37,033 nt of DNA from CAIOSQ01 sp041178225 (GTDB taxonomy: Bacteria > Pseudomonadota > Alphaproteobacteria > CACIAM-22H2), in assembly GCA_041178225.1 (NCBI GenBank), contig JBEGVV010000178.1, forward strand, positions 1-37,033, in the 5' to 3' direction. Below are positions 9,170 to 17,554 of the stretch, one piece after another. Positions within the stretch are counted from its first letter, which is position 1; every line of letters starts with the position of its first letter. The notes below the pieces were generated by a model. That model saw only the letters and a list, made by a program, of their open reading frames with translations, did not search any database and had not been told where the DNA came from. The translations under genes were made by a program, and so were the position numbers.

Positions 9170-10474
9170 TCAGAAGAAGGTGCGCACCGCGCCGACCACG
9201 TCGTAGGACCCGTCGACCAGCATCATCGCCTGCCACTTGTCGAAGGTGGTGCAGGGATGGCCCATGCCGAAGGCGACCATGTCGCCCACCGCGAGCGGGC
9301 TCGAGGCCGGCAGCACGAGATGACCGTGCTGGTCGTTGAGCCCCTCGATCGCGTGGCCCGCGCCGACGGGCTCGGGGCGCTGCATCGCGCCGGGGCGGAA
9401 CCACAGCGTGGGGATCGGCCAGCCGGCATCGGTGCCGATGTCGCGCCGTCCCATCGACACGATCGCCTTCGTGGCGTCGGGCCGCGACTGCACCCAGGCC
9501 CAGACCTCGAGCGCGGGCTGGAGGTCATGGCCCGGCAGCCCGACCTCCCCCGCCGCCTTCATGCGGCGGAACTGCTTCTCGTAGCCCATCGAGTCGTGCG
9601 CGATGTAGCAGCCGCTGCGGATCACGCGCAGGACGGGCCCGCCAAGGTCGATGCCCGCGAGGCGCCGCGCCACGCGGTCGAAGAAGGCGCTGCCGCCCGC
9701 GGTCAGCACGACGGGCGCGCCGCGGCGGAACAGCCCGCGGCCGGCCACGGCGGTCGCCACCGCGGCATAGGTCTCGAGGAAGGAGTCGACGGCCTCGGTC
9801 GTCGCGAGCAGGCCCTCGAAGGCCTCGATGCCCGCGAGCCGCAGCCCCGGCGTGCGCGCCACGGCCTCGGCGACCGCGATCGCCTTCCCGACGTCGCGGC
9901 AGCCCGTGCGGCCGCCGGGATAGCCGACCTCCAGCAGGACGTCGATCGCGCGGTCCGTGCCCGCGCGGCGCGCGCCGGCGGCGAGCATCTCCACGCCCTC
10001 GGGCGAATCCGCGAGCAGGTAGAGCTCGAAGCCGGGATCGGCCTTGAGCGCGGCGTAGCAGGCATCCACCGCGACGCGGCCCATCGGCTGGTTGGCCATC
10101 AGCACGCGCCTGGCCCCGAAATGCCGCGCCACCGCCATCTGGTGGATCGTGCCGACGGTGATCGCCCAGGCGCCGTCGCGCAGCTGCAGCGCGAAGAGCT
10201 GCGGCGCCATCGTCGTCTTGCCATGCGGCGCGATCTCGAGCCCGTTGAGGGCGAGGAAGTCCTTCATCCAGCGGCTGTTGGCGCGCAGCCGGTCGACATG
10301 CAGCACGGCGGCCGGAAGCGGCATGTCGCCGCGCAGCAGGTTCCAGCCCTGCCTTCCGACATCGCCGAGGCGCAGCGTCCCCGCGGCGGGCGGCATCCCC
10401 TTGGTCAGCGGGCCGAGCGGCGTCGCGTCGATCTCGGCGGCATGCGCGCTGGGCGCGAAGTCGTTCAGGTCCAT
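9170..10474 (-). CDS. D-serine dehydratase/D-threonine aldolase-like PLP enzyme (amino acid deaminase, fold type III)
   Basis: 434 aa. Alanine-racemase-type N-terminal barrel with the PLP lysine Lys86 in IAPHGKTTMAPQ and a C-terminal D-serine-dehydratase-like domain. The zinc-binding pair His406-x-Cys408 is visible in GMGHPCTTFDKW, as in eukaryotic-type D-serine dehydratase. ANQPMGR, YPGGRTG and TAGGSAFFDR are further family blocks. It probably deaminates or cleaves a D-beta-hydroxy amino acid such as D-serine or D-threonine; which one is not shown. The gene is divergent from kynureninase across 131 bases, which could allow joint control, and a REP-like element abuts its stop. Confidence 0.85.
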   Translation of the reverse strand: MDLNDFAPSAHAAEIDATPLGPLTKGMPPAAGTLRLGDVGRQGWNLLRGDMPLPAAVLHVDRLRANSRWMKDFLALNGLEIAPHGKTTMAPQLFALQLRDGAWAITVGTIHQMAVARHFGARRVLMANQPMGRVAVDACYAALKADPGFELYLLADSPEGVEMLAAGARRAGTDRAIDVLLEVGYPGGRTGCRDVGKAIAVAEAVARTPGLRLAGIEAFEGLLATTEAVDSFLETYAAVATAVAGRGLFRRGAPVVLTAGGSAFFDRVARRLAGIDLGGPVLRVIRSGCYIAHDSMGYEKQFRRMKAAGEVGLPGHDLQPALEVWAWVQSRPDATKAIVSMGRRDIGTDAGWPIPTLWFRPGAMQRPEPVGAGHAIEGLNDQHGHLVLPASSPLAVGDMVAFGMGHPCTTFDKWQAMMLVDGSYDVVGAVRTFF

Positions 10475-10605
10475 GGCATCGATCTCCCCGCGCCAAGACT
10501 AGGACAGAAGCCATGGCGCGTGGAACAAGCGAGGATGCTTGCGCGGCACGAAGCGCCCGCTCCAACCTGACGGCCACGCGGCGCGCGACGCGACGGAGGA
10601 GAGAC

Positions 10606-11844
10606 ATGGCAACCGACCTTGCCGCCTGCGAGGCGATGGACCGGGACGACCCGCTGGCGAGGCATCGCGAGGCCTTCGCGCTGCCCGCGGGCATGGTCTA
10701 CCTCGACGGCAACTCGCTGGGCGCCCTGCCTCGCGCCACCGCCGCGCGCGTCGCGGACTGCATCGCGCGCGAATGGGGCGAGGACCTGATCACCAGCTGG
10801 AACCGCGCGGACTGGATCGGCCTGCCGCGGCGCGTGGGCGACAAGATCGCGCGGCTCGTCGGCGCCGGGCCTGGCGAGGTCGTGGTGGCCGATTCGACGT
10901 CGATCAACGTCTTCAAGGTCCTGTCCGCCGCGCTGGCGCTGCGCCCGGGGCGCAGGACGATCCTCTCCGACAGCGGCAACTTCCCGACCGACCTCTACAT
11001 GGCGCAGGGCCTCGCGGGCCTGCTCGGCGCCGGGCACCGCCTGCGCCTCGTCCCGCCCGGCGAGGTCGCCGAGGCGATCGACGAGGACACGGCGGTCGTG
11101 ATGCTGACCGAGGTCGACTACCGCACCGGGCGGCGCCACGACATGCGCGCGCTGACCGCCGCGGCGCATCGCGCGGGCGCGCTGGCGATCTGGGACCTCG
11201 CGCATTCCGCGGGGGCCATGCCGGTCGACCTCGGCGGGTGCGAGGTCGATTTCGCGGTGGGCTGCGGCTACAAGTTCCTCAATGGCGGGCCGGGCGCGCC
11301 CGCCTTCCTCCATGTCGCCCGGCGCCACCAGGAGGGCTTCGCGCAGCCGCTCTCGGGCTGGCTCGGCCATGACGCCCCCTTCGCCTTCGAGACCGGCTAC
11401 CGGCCCGCCGCGGGGATCTCGCGCTACATCTGCGGCACGCCGCCGGTGCTGTCGATGGTGGCGCTCGAATGCGGCGTCGACACGGTGCTCGCCGCCGACA
11501 TGGCGGCGCTGCGCGCGAAGTCGATGCGGCTGGGCGACCTCTTCGTCGAGCTGGTCGAGGCGCGCTGCGCGGGCCACGGGATCGCGCTCGCCTGCCCGCG
11601 CGACGCCGGCGCCCGCGGCAGCCAGGTCAGCTTCTCGCATCCCGATGGCTACGCGATCGTGCAGGCGCTCATCGCGCGCGGCGTGGTCGGCGACTTCCGC
11701 GCGCCCGACGTCATGCGCTTCGGACTCGCGCCGCTCTACCTGCGATACGCCGACATCTGGCGCGCCGTGGACGAGCTGGCGGGCATCCTGTCCACGCGCG
11801 CGCACGACGACCCGCGCTTCCGCCGCCGCGCCGCGGTGACCTGA
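10606..11844 (+). CDS. kynU: Kynureninase
   Basis: 412 aa. PLP enzyme that cleaves kynurenine to anthranilate and alanine in tryptophan breakdown. Diagnostic blocks: YLDGNSLGALPRAT near the N terminus, DSGNFPTDLYMAQGL, WDLAHSAGAMPVDL, the PLP lysine Lys223 in GCGYKFLNGGPGAPAF, and the C-terminal FRAPDVMRFGLAPLYLRY. Length is normal. A strong Shine-Dalgarno (GGAGGAGAG) lies 5 bases before the ATG at 10606, which excludes the longer frame from 10513. Neither tryptophan dioxygenase nor kynurenine formamidase is identifiable next to it, although isochorismatase-fold hydrolases occur in the window. Confidence 0.95.
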   Translation: MATDLAACEAMDRDDPLARHREAFALPAGMVYLDGNSLGALPRATAARVADCIAREWGEDLITSWNRADWIGLPRRVGDKIARLVGAGPGEVVVADSTSINVFKVLSAALALRPGRRTILSDSGNFPTDLYMAQGLAGLLGAGHRLRLVPPGEVAEAIDEDTAVVMLTEVDYRTGRRHDMRALTAAAHRAGALAIWDLAHSAGAMPVDLGGCEVDFAVGCGYKFLNGGPGAPAFLHVARRHQEGFAQPLSGWLGHDAPFAFETGYRPAAGISRYICGTPPVLSMVALECGVDTVLAADMAALRAKSMRLGDLFVELVEARCAGHGIALACPRDAGARGSQVSFSHPDGYAIVQALIARGVVGDFRAPDVMRFGLAPLYLRYADIWRAVDELAGILSTRAHDDPRFRRRAAVT

Positions 11845-11926
11845 GCCGGGCCGGGTCGCGCTTGCCGCCCCGCCGCGCGCGGGTCCATTGTCGCGGGAGA
11901 GCGCGGGCAAGCGCGCGGGAGAAGCC

Positions 11927-13081
11927 ATGAACGACGCCAGCGGTTCCAACATCCCCGTCCTCGACGCCGAGGAGATCCTCGCCGGCATCCGCCGCTGGGT
12001 CGAGATCGAGTCGCCCAGCCACGACGCCGCGGCGGTGAACCGCCTCGTCGACACGGTCGAGGGCGACCTGCGCCGCATCGGCGCGAAGGTCACGCGCACG
12101 CCCGGGCGCGACGGCTTCGGCGACGTGCTGGAGGGCCATTCGCCCTGGGGCGACGAGGCCGAGAAGGGGATCCTGATCCTCGGCCATCTCGACACGGTCC
12201 ACCCGATCGGCGCGCTGGAGACGACGCACAGGTTCCGTCGCGAGGGCGACAAGGTCTTCGGCCCGGGCATCTACGACATGAAGGCCGGCAGCTTCATGGG
12301 CTTCTACGCCATGCAGCATTTCGTGCGCACGGGCCGCACGACGCCGCTGCCGGTGCGCATCATGTACATCCCCGAGGAGGAGGTCGGCAGCCCGACCAGC
12401 CGCGAGCGCATCGAGGCCGCCGCGCGCAACGCCAAGTACGTGCTGGTCCTGGAGCCGGCGCGCGACGGCAACAAGTGCGTGACGGCGCGCAAGGGCGTCG
12501 GCCGCTTCGTCATGAAGGTCACGGGCAAGGCCGCGCATTCAGGCGCGCGCCACGAGGACGGGCGCAGCGCCATCCGCGAGGCCGCGCGCCAGGTCCTCGA
12601 GATCGAGGCGATGACCGACTACGCGACCGGCGTCACCACCAATGTCGGGCTCGTCTCCGGCGGCAGCGGCGTCAACGTCGTGCCTGCGCATTGCGAGATG
12701 GAGATCGACCTGCGCGTGCCGACGGCCGAGCTCGCGGAGAGCATGACCGCGCGCATCCTCGGCCTGCGCGCCCACGACCCGGACTGCGTCGTCGAGGTGA
12801 CCGGCGGCATGAACCGCCCGCCCTACGGCAAGGACGAGGGCATCGCGAGGCTCTTCGAGCACGCCAAGGGCCTAGCGAAGGAGATCGGCTACGACCTCCA
12901 GGACGTGAAGCTGACCGGCGGCGGCAGCGACGGCAACTTCACCGCCGCGATGGGCGTGCCGACGCTCGACGGGCTCGGCGCGGACGGGCGCGGCCCGCAC
13001 GCGCTCGACGAGCAGATCCGCTATTCCTCGCTGGTGCCGAACACGCAGCTGATCGTGCGGCTGCTCGAGACGCTGCGCTAG
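11927..13081 (+). CDS. M20 family metallopeptidase (glutamate carboxypeptidase/CPG2-like)
   Basis: 384 aa. Di-zinc exopeptidase or amidohydrolase acting on a small N-acyl amino acid or dipeptide. Metal-site blocks: LILGHLDTVHPIG (His and catalytic Asp), GPGIYDMKAG (bridging Asp), IPEEEVGS (general base Glu and a ligand), EPARDGNK, and the late GPHALDEQ His ligand. The dimerisation domain sits in between, with GKAAHSGARHEDGRSA and GGSGVNVVPAHCEMEIDLRVP. No signal peptide, so cytoplasmic, unlike secreted CPG2. The start has GGGAGAAG upstream. It follows kynureninase by 82 bases on the same strand and probably shares its transcript. Its stop codon interleaves with that of the convergent kinase in the palindrome CTAG. 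Confidence 0.9.
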   Translation: MNDASGSNIPVLDAEEILAGIRRWVEIESPSHDAAAVNRLVDTVEGDLRRIGAKVTRTPGRDGFGDVLEGHSPWGDEAEKGILILGHLDTVHPIGALETTHRFRREGDKVFGPGIYDMKAGSFMGFYAMQHFVRTGRTTPLPVRIMYIPEEEVGSPTSRERIEAAARNAKYVLVLEPARDGNKCVTARKGVGRFVMKVTGKAAHSGARHEDGRSAIREAARQVLEIEAMTDYATGVTTNVGLVSGGSGVNVVPAHCEMEIDLRVPTAELAESMTARILGLRAHDPDCVVEVTGGMNRPPYGKDEGIARLFEHAKGLAKEIGYDLQDVKLTGGGSDGNFTAAMGVPTLDGLGADGRGPHALDEQIRYSSLVPNTQLIVRLLETLR

Positions 13082-14229
13082 GGGCGCGGCCCCTCGAGCA
13101 GGCGCCGAAGCTCCGCGAGCAGCTCGTCCGGGTCGACCGGCTTGAGCAGCATCCGCACGCCCTCGACGCGCGCGAGCGCGCGCGCGGCCTCGGAGCTGTC
13201 GCCGCTCAGCAGCAGCGCGGGCAGGTCGCGGCCGGCGGCGGCGCGCAGGCGCTGGAGCGCATCGACGCCGTTCTCGCCATCGGCGAGGTGCAGGTCGCAG
13301 ACCACGAGGTCGGGCGCGAAGCCGTCGGAGGCCAGGCGCAGCGCCTCGGCGCCCGTCGCCGCCGCCGCGACGTCGAGGCCGCGCGCGGCGAGCCAGCGGC
13401 GCGAGGCCTGGCGCAGGCCGGGATCGTCCTCGAGCAGCAGCACGCGATGCGCGACGGCGAAGGCCGGGGCGCGACGGCGGCGCCGCCCCGCCTCGCCATT
13501 GGCGGCGGGGAGCGCCGCGCGCGGCATCGACAGGCGGAAGCGCGTACCGGCGCCAGGCGTCGATTCGACGGACAACGCGATGCCGAGCAGGTCGACGAGC
13601 CTGCGCACGATCGCGAGGCCGAGGCCATGGCCCTGCGCGCCGTCGCCATCGGGCGAGGCCACCCGGTAGAACTCGTCGAAGACCCTTCCGAGATGCTCGG
13701 GCGCGATGCCGACGCCGTCGTCGCGGACCTCGACGACCGCGTCCTGCCCGGCAGCGACGCAGGAGATGCGTACCTCGCCCCGCGGCGCGAACTTCAGCGC
13801 GTTGGCGAGGAGGTTGCGCAGCACCTGGCCTAGCAGCACCGGATCGGTCCGCGCGCCGACGCGCGGCGCGTCGACGTGCAGCGCCACCTCGCCGTCGCGC
13901 GCGAGCGGCGCGAACTCGCGACCGAGCCCGGCGAGGAGCTCGGCGAGGTCGATGTCACGGGGGCTCGGCTCGACCATGCCCGCGTCGAGGCGACCGACGT
14001 CGAGCAGCGCGTCGACGAGGCGGCCCATCTCCGCGATCGTGCGCGCCTGCTGCGCGACGATCTCGCGAAGTTGCGGCGCGCTCGCCTCGTCGTGGAGCGA
14101 GCCGTTCAGGAGGCGCAGCGTCTGCAACGGCTGGCGCAGGTCGTGGCTGGCGGCGGCGACGAAGCGCCGCGCCGATTCGCGCGTGGCCGCGGGCGCCGGC
14201 GCGGCATCGCGCACGGGAGGCTCGCTCAT
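13078..14229 (-). CDS. Hybrid histidine kinase with C-terminal receiver, no sensor domain
   Basis: 383 aa from the ATG at 14229. The H box AASHDLRQPLQTL puts the phospho-His at 29, almost at the N terminus. The HATPase domain follows, with the N box (NLLANALKFAP), DDGVGIAPEH and GHGLGLAIVRRL. A receiver domain follows, with acidic pair LLLEDD, phospho-acceptor Asp312 (VVCDLHLADG) and Lys363 (LLKPVD). There is no membrane segment, PAS or GAF domain, so it must be a soluble kinase receiving its signal from a partner or by another route. The frame is open to 14358, but the extra residues are low-complexity Arg/Pro and unlikely to be translated. No DNA-binding output domain or neighbouring response regulator is present. 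Confidence 0.88.
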   Translation of the reverse strand: MSEPPVRDAAPAPAATRESARRFVAAASHDLRQPLQTLRLLNGSLHDEASAPQLREIVAQQARTIAEMGRLVDALLDVGRLDAGMVEPSPRDIDLAELLAGLGREFAPLARDGEVALHVDAPRVGARTDPVLLGQVLRNLLANALKFAPRGEVRISCVAAGQDAVVEVRDDGVGIAPEHLGRVFDEFYRVASPDGDGAQGHGLGLAIVRRLVDLLGIALSVESTPGAGTRFRLSMPRAALPAANGEAGRRRRRAPAFAVAHRVLLLEDDPGLRQASRRWLAARGLDVAAAATGAEALRLASDGFAPDLVVCDLHLADGENGVDALQRLRAAAGRDLPALLLSGDSSEAARALARVEGVRMLLKPVDPDELLAELRRLLEGPRP

Positions 14230-14556
14230 CGCGACCGCTCGGCGATCAGGGGGCGGCGGAAGAGCGGATCCGGAACGACGGCGGCAACGGTCGCGAACAT
14301 CGGCGATGCTCCCTTTCCCGCGCCGGCTCGGGTGGGCAAGCACCCCCTCCCCGCGCATTTCGGCATGATGTCTTTCTGGAGCAATCTAGGCGCGCGCCAC
14401 GTTCACACCGCCGTGACATGCTGGCGCACGTCAGGATTGCATTCCTGTCGGGGCGCGGCGGCGATGCACGCGGGAATGCCGCGCGCCGCTCCGCTATCCT
14501 GACGCGCAGCACGGCAATTGCGGGCGCGCGCATGGCGCGCCGAGGCAAACGGGGCG
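14230..14556. other. Divergent intergenic region, kinase and MFS genes
   Basis: 327 bases without a convincing gene. The kinase frame continues to 14358, but the predicted residues resemble no domain. The part around 14370-14460 is less GC-rich than its surroundings and must hold the promoters for both divergent genes, yet I see no clear -35/-10 pair. A CGGATCCGG at about 14265 resembles the REP core only in its GGATCC centre and is not counted as a copy. Confidence 0.5.
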
Positions 14557-15828
14557 ATGGACCGCAGGGAAGACAAGCTCGCATCCGCCGACCAGGGACT
14601 GCGCCACCTCGTCGCCGTCGCGACGCGCGCGCCCTACAGCTGGTACGTCGCCGGGCAGGCGGCGGACACGATCGGGCTGTGGATGCAGCGCCTGGCGCTG
14701 GGCTGGCTGGTCTGGGAGCTCACCGGCTCGGCGACCTGGCTCGGTGCCATCAGCTTCCTCAAGTTCGCGCCGACGATGCTGCTCGGGCTCTTCGGCGGCG
14801 TGCTCGCGGACCGCTTCCCGCGCGGCAGGATCGTGCTCGCCGCGCAGGCGGTCACCGTGTTCCAGGCCGCGGCGGTCGCGCTGCTCATCGTGACGGGCGA
14901 CATCAGCCTGCCGATCCTGGTCGTGCTGACGCTGATGGTGGGCATCGCGGTCGGCCTGTCGCAGGCCGCCTCGAAGGCCGTCGTGAGCGAGCTCGTGCCG
15001 CGCGCCGACGTGCCGGCGGCGATCGCGCTCAACTCCGTCGTCTTCAACGTCTCGCAGCTCGCGGGCCCGGCCATCGCCGGCGTCGTGCTCGTCTTCGCGG
15101 GGAACGTCGCCTGCTTCGTCGCCGTGGCGCTGCTCTTCGCGACCAACCTCGTCGTGTTCTGGCGCATCCTGCCGCATGTCTCCGCGCGCCCGGCGGGCGA
15201 CGGGCAGCCGATGCTGCGCGCCATCGGCACGGCGCTCGCCTTCTGCCTGCGCCATCGCGGGATCGCGCCGCTGCTGGTACTGCACTTCGCCTTCACCTTC
15301 TCGGTGCGGCCGATCATCGACCTGCTGCCGGCATTCGCTGGCGGCGAGCTCAACGACGGGGTCGACGCCGTCTCGGTGCTGACCAGCGCGGTGGGGCTCG
15401 GCGCGATCGCCTCGGGCCTCTACCTCGCGGCGCGGCCGCACGGGCCGGGGCTGCTGCGCCTCGTCATGGCCTCGATGCTCGTGCTCGGCCTCGCGATGCT
15501 TGGCTTCGCGGCGGCGCCAGGGCTCTGGGTCGCCGCCGCGATGGGCGCGCTGATCGGCGGCGGCATGGCCGTGCGCGCGGCCGGCGTGCAGACGCTGGTG
15601 CAGCTCGCCGCGACCGAGGACCTGCGCGGGCGCGTGCTGAGCCTCTACGGCCTTGGCCTCAACACCGGCGCCGCGCTCGGCGCCATCGGCGTCGGCGCGC
15701 TGGCCGACGCGATCGGGCTGCGCGAGGCTCTCGCCGTCGTCGCGATCGCCTCGCTCGCCGTGCTCGGCCTGGTCTGGCTGCGGCGGCGCGACATGGAACA
15801 GGCACTCGAAGACGAGGAGACGAGATGA
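14557..15828 (+). CDS. MFS transporter, MFS_3/EntS-like
   Basis: 423 aa integral inner-membrane protein with about 10-12 hydrophobic helices. The start of the fold, YSWYVAGQAADTIGLWMQRLALGWLVWELTGSATWLGAISF, is typical of EntS-like exporters. The cytoplasmic loop motif A is GGVLADRFPRGRI, and the second half repeats as RGRVLSLYGLGLNTGAALGAIGVGALADAIG. Such proteins usually export small molecules using the proton gradient. The stop overlaps the start of the hydrolase gene as ATGA, so it is the first gene of the cluster reaching 20867. Pairing an exporter-type MFS protein with an ABC importer is unusual and might remove a product or toxic intermediate. Confidence 0.88.
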   Translation: MDRREDKLASADQGLRHLVAVATRAPYSWYVAGQAADTIGLWMQRLALGWLVWELTGSATWLGAISFLKFAPTMLLGLFGGVLADRFPRGRIVLAAQAVTVFQAAAVALLIVTGDISLPILVVLTLMVGIAVGLSQAASKAVVSELVPRADVPAAIALNSVVFNVSQLAGPAIAGVVLVFAGNVACFVAVALLFATNLVVFWRILPHVSARPAGDGQPMLRAIGTALAFCLRHRGIAPLLVLHFAFTFSVRPIIDLLPAFAGGELNDGVDAVSVLTSAVGLGAIASGLYLAARPHGPGLLRLVMASMLVLGLAMLGFAAAPGLWVAAAMGALIGGGMAVRAAGVQTLVQLAATEDLRGRVLSLYGLGLNTGAALGAIGVGALADAIGLREALAVVAIASLAVLGLVWLRRRDMEQALEDEETR

Positions 15829-16559
15829 GCACGCCACCACAGGTCGACTCGCCCGCCACCCTTCCCGGCTGGCACATGCCCTGGCCCGACTTCGCGGTCG
15901 ACTGGTCGCGCGCCGCGCTGGTCGTCGTCGACATGCAGAACTACGGCTGCAACCCGAGCGCCGGCGTCGCGGCGATGCTGGCCATTCGCTATCCGGAGAT
16001 CGCGGCCTACTACGTGCCGCGGCTCGTCGACGTCGCGATCCCCAACGCGCGCCGCCTGCTCGGCGCGTTCCGCGCGGCGCGGCTCCCGGTGGTCTTCACG
16101 CGCCACGGGCCGCTGCTGCCCGACGGCAGCGACATGATCGCGCGACGGCGCCGCCGCGACGGCGCCTCGCAGGAAGCGACGGGCACGCCGACGCTCTGGC
16201 ATCGCGGCACCTTCGAGCACGAGGTGATCGCCGAACTCGCGCCCGCGCCCGGCGACCTGGTGGTCGACAAGAACACCTCCAGCGCCTTCAACTCCACGGG
16301 CATCGAGTGGCTGCTGCGCAACAAGGGTATCGAGACGCTCGTGCTCGCGGGCATGGCGACCGACATGTGCGTCGAGACGACGGCGCGCGACGCCGCGGAC
16401 CGCGGCTTCAACGCGATCATCGCCGAGGACGCCTCGGCGACCTTCCTGGAGCGCCACCACGTCGCGGCGCTGAGCGGCTTCGCGCGCGTCTTCGGCCAGG
16501 TCCGGTCGACCGGCGCGATCCTCGACGCGCTTGCCGCGCGAGGAGCCTCCATCGCATGA
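15825..16559 (+). CDS. Isochorismatase-family cysteine hydrolase (second copy)
   Basis: 244 aa. Triad residues Asp36 (VVVDMQNYGC), Lys149 (VVDKNTSSAF) and Cys182 (AGMATDMCVETTARDA) are all present. An insert at about 40-70 (IRYPEIAAYYVPRLVDVAIPNARRLL) and the GPLLPDGSDMIARRRRR segment resemble ureidoacrylate-, N-carbamoylsarcosine- and biuret-type amidohydrolases rather than true isochorismatases. It is coupled to the MFS gene by ATGA and is followed after 46 bases by the periplasmic binding protein gene of an amino-acid importer. This suggests it cleaves an amide or ureide brought in by that importer. The exact substrate is unknown. Confidence 0.9.
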   Translation: MSTPPQVDSPATLPGWHMPWPDFAVDWSRAALVVVDMQNYGCNPSAGVAAMLAIRYPEIAAYYVPRLVDVAIPNARRLLGAFRAARLPVVFTRHGPLLPDGSDMIARRRRRDGASQEATGTPTLWHRGTFEHEVIAELAPAPGDLVVDKNTSSAFNSTGIEWLLRNKGIETLVLAGMATDMCVETTARDAADRGFNAIIAEDASATFLERHHVAALSGFARVFGQVRSTGAILDALAARGASIA

Positions 16560-16605
16560 TCCCCGCCTCGCGCGGCGGGGAGCCGCGCCTCGAGGGGGAC
16601 AGGAC

Positions 16606-17502
16606 ATGACCGAACGCAACGACAACGACGCGGCCGCGCGCCGCGATTTCCTCAGGCTGTCCGGCGTCGGCGCCGCCGTGGCCGCCGGCGTCGCGGCGAC
16701 CGCGACGCTGTCCGCGCAGCAGGCCGCCGCGCAGGCGCCGGCCGGCAGCACGCTGCGCACGGTGCTCAACCGCGGCAAGCTCATCGTCGGCACGGGCTCG
16801 ACCAACGCGCCCTGGCATTTCGAGGACGACAAGGGCCAGCTCACCGGCATGGACATCGCCGTCGCGCGCATCCTCGCGCGCGGCCTGTTCGACGACCCGA
16901 CCAAGGTCGAGTTCGTCCGCCAGGAGCCCGCCGCGCGCATCCCGAACATCACGACCGGCAAGGTCGACATCGTCATCCAGTTCATGACCATGTCGCCGGC
17001 GCGCGCCCAGCTCGTGAACTTCTCGCGCCCCTACTACATCGAGGGCGTCGCGCTGCTGACCTCGTCCAGGGGCAAGCTCAAGACGCACAAGGAGCTCCTC
17101 GACGCCGGGCGCTCCGCGCGCGCCTCGGTGCTGCAGAACGTCGACGCCGACAAGCTGGTCGCCAAGGCCCTGCCCTCCGCCACGGTGCTGCAGCTCGACA
17201 CGCAGGCGAACGTCATCCAGGCGCTGGATTCCGGCCGCGTCGACGCCGCGGTGGTCGACCTCTCGACCGTCGGCTGGCTGGTGAAGCGCAACCCGGACAA
17301 GTACCTGGACTCCGGCTTCCACTACGAGACGATGCTCTACGGCGCGGCGATGCGGCAGGGCGACCTCGACTGGTCGCGCTTCGTCGATACCTGCCTCAAC
17401 GTCAACATGCACGGCCACCAGACCGACATGTACGACAGGGCGCTCGACGAGTTCTTCGGCGCCAAGCCGCCGCGGCGCACGCCCGGCTTCCCCAACATCT
17501 GA
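16606..17502 (+). CDS. Periplasmic polar amino-acid-binding protein, family 3, Tat-exported
   Basis: 298 aa. The N terminus holds a twin-arginine signal: RRDFLRL at 12-18, a hydrophobic stretch rich in Ala/Val/Gly, and AQA at the likely cleavage site near residue 43. The mature part has the SBP_bac_3 blocks: RGKLIVGTGSTNAPWHFED, GQLTGMDIAVARILA, ARIPNITTGKVDIVI, NFSRPYYIEGVALL, and the late LDSGRVDAAVVDLS. Tat export of a family-3 binding protein is less common than Sec and implies cytoplasmic folding first. GAGGGGGACAGG before the ATG supports the start at 16606. It feeds the two permeases and ATPase that follow. Confidence 0.92.
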   Translation: MTERNDNDAAARRDFLRLSGVGAAVAAGVAATATLSAQQAAAQAPAGSTLRTVLNRGKLIVGTGSTNAPWHFEDDKGQLTGMDIAVARILARGLFDDPTKVEFVRQEPAARIPNITTGKVDIVIQFMTMSPARAQLVNFSRPYYIEGVALLTSSRGKLKTHKELLDAGRSARASVLQNVDADKLVAKALPSATVLQLDTQANVIQALDSGRVDAAVVDLSTVGWLVKRNPDKYLDSGFHYETMLYGAAMRQGDLDWSRFVDTCLNVNMHGHQTDMYDRALDEFFGAKPPRRTPGFPNI

Positions 17503-17554
17503 AGCGCGCGGGACGGCGGCGGGCCGCACGCGCGCCCGCCGCCGAGGCGCCGGC

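Noticed and set aside
9152..10570. Long open frame opposite the D-serine-dehydratase-like gene
   Set aside because: Antisense shadow, low complexity, no recognisable motif. The same reasoning applies to 12475-13833, 21200-23917 and 28597-31224.
10513..10605. N-terminal extension of kynureninase
   Set aside because: The residues are Arg/Thr-rich and unlike the family; a strong Shine-Dalgarno lies directly before the ATG at 10606.
14262..14272. Possible extra REP copy (CGGATCCGG)
   Set aside because: Only the GGATCC centre matches; the AAAT and CAGACAAC parts are missing.
14230..14358. N-terminal extension of the hybrid kinase as a sensor domain
   Set aside because: The extra 43 residues are Arg/Pro-rich with no fold pattern, and too short for a sensor.
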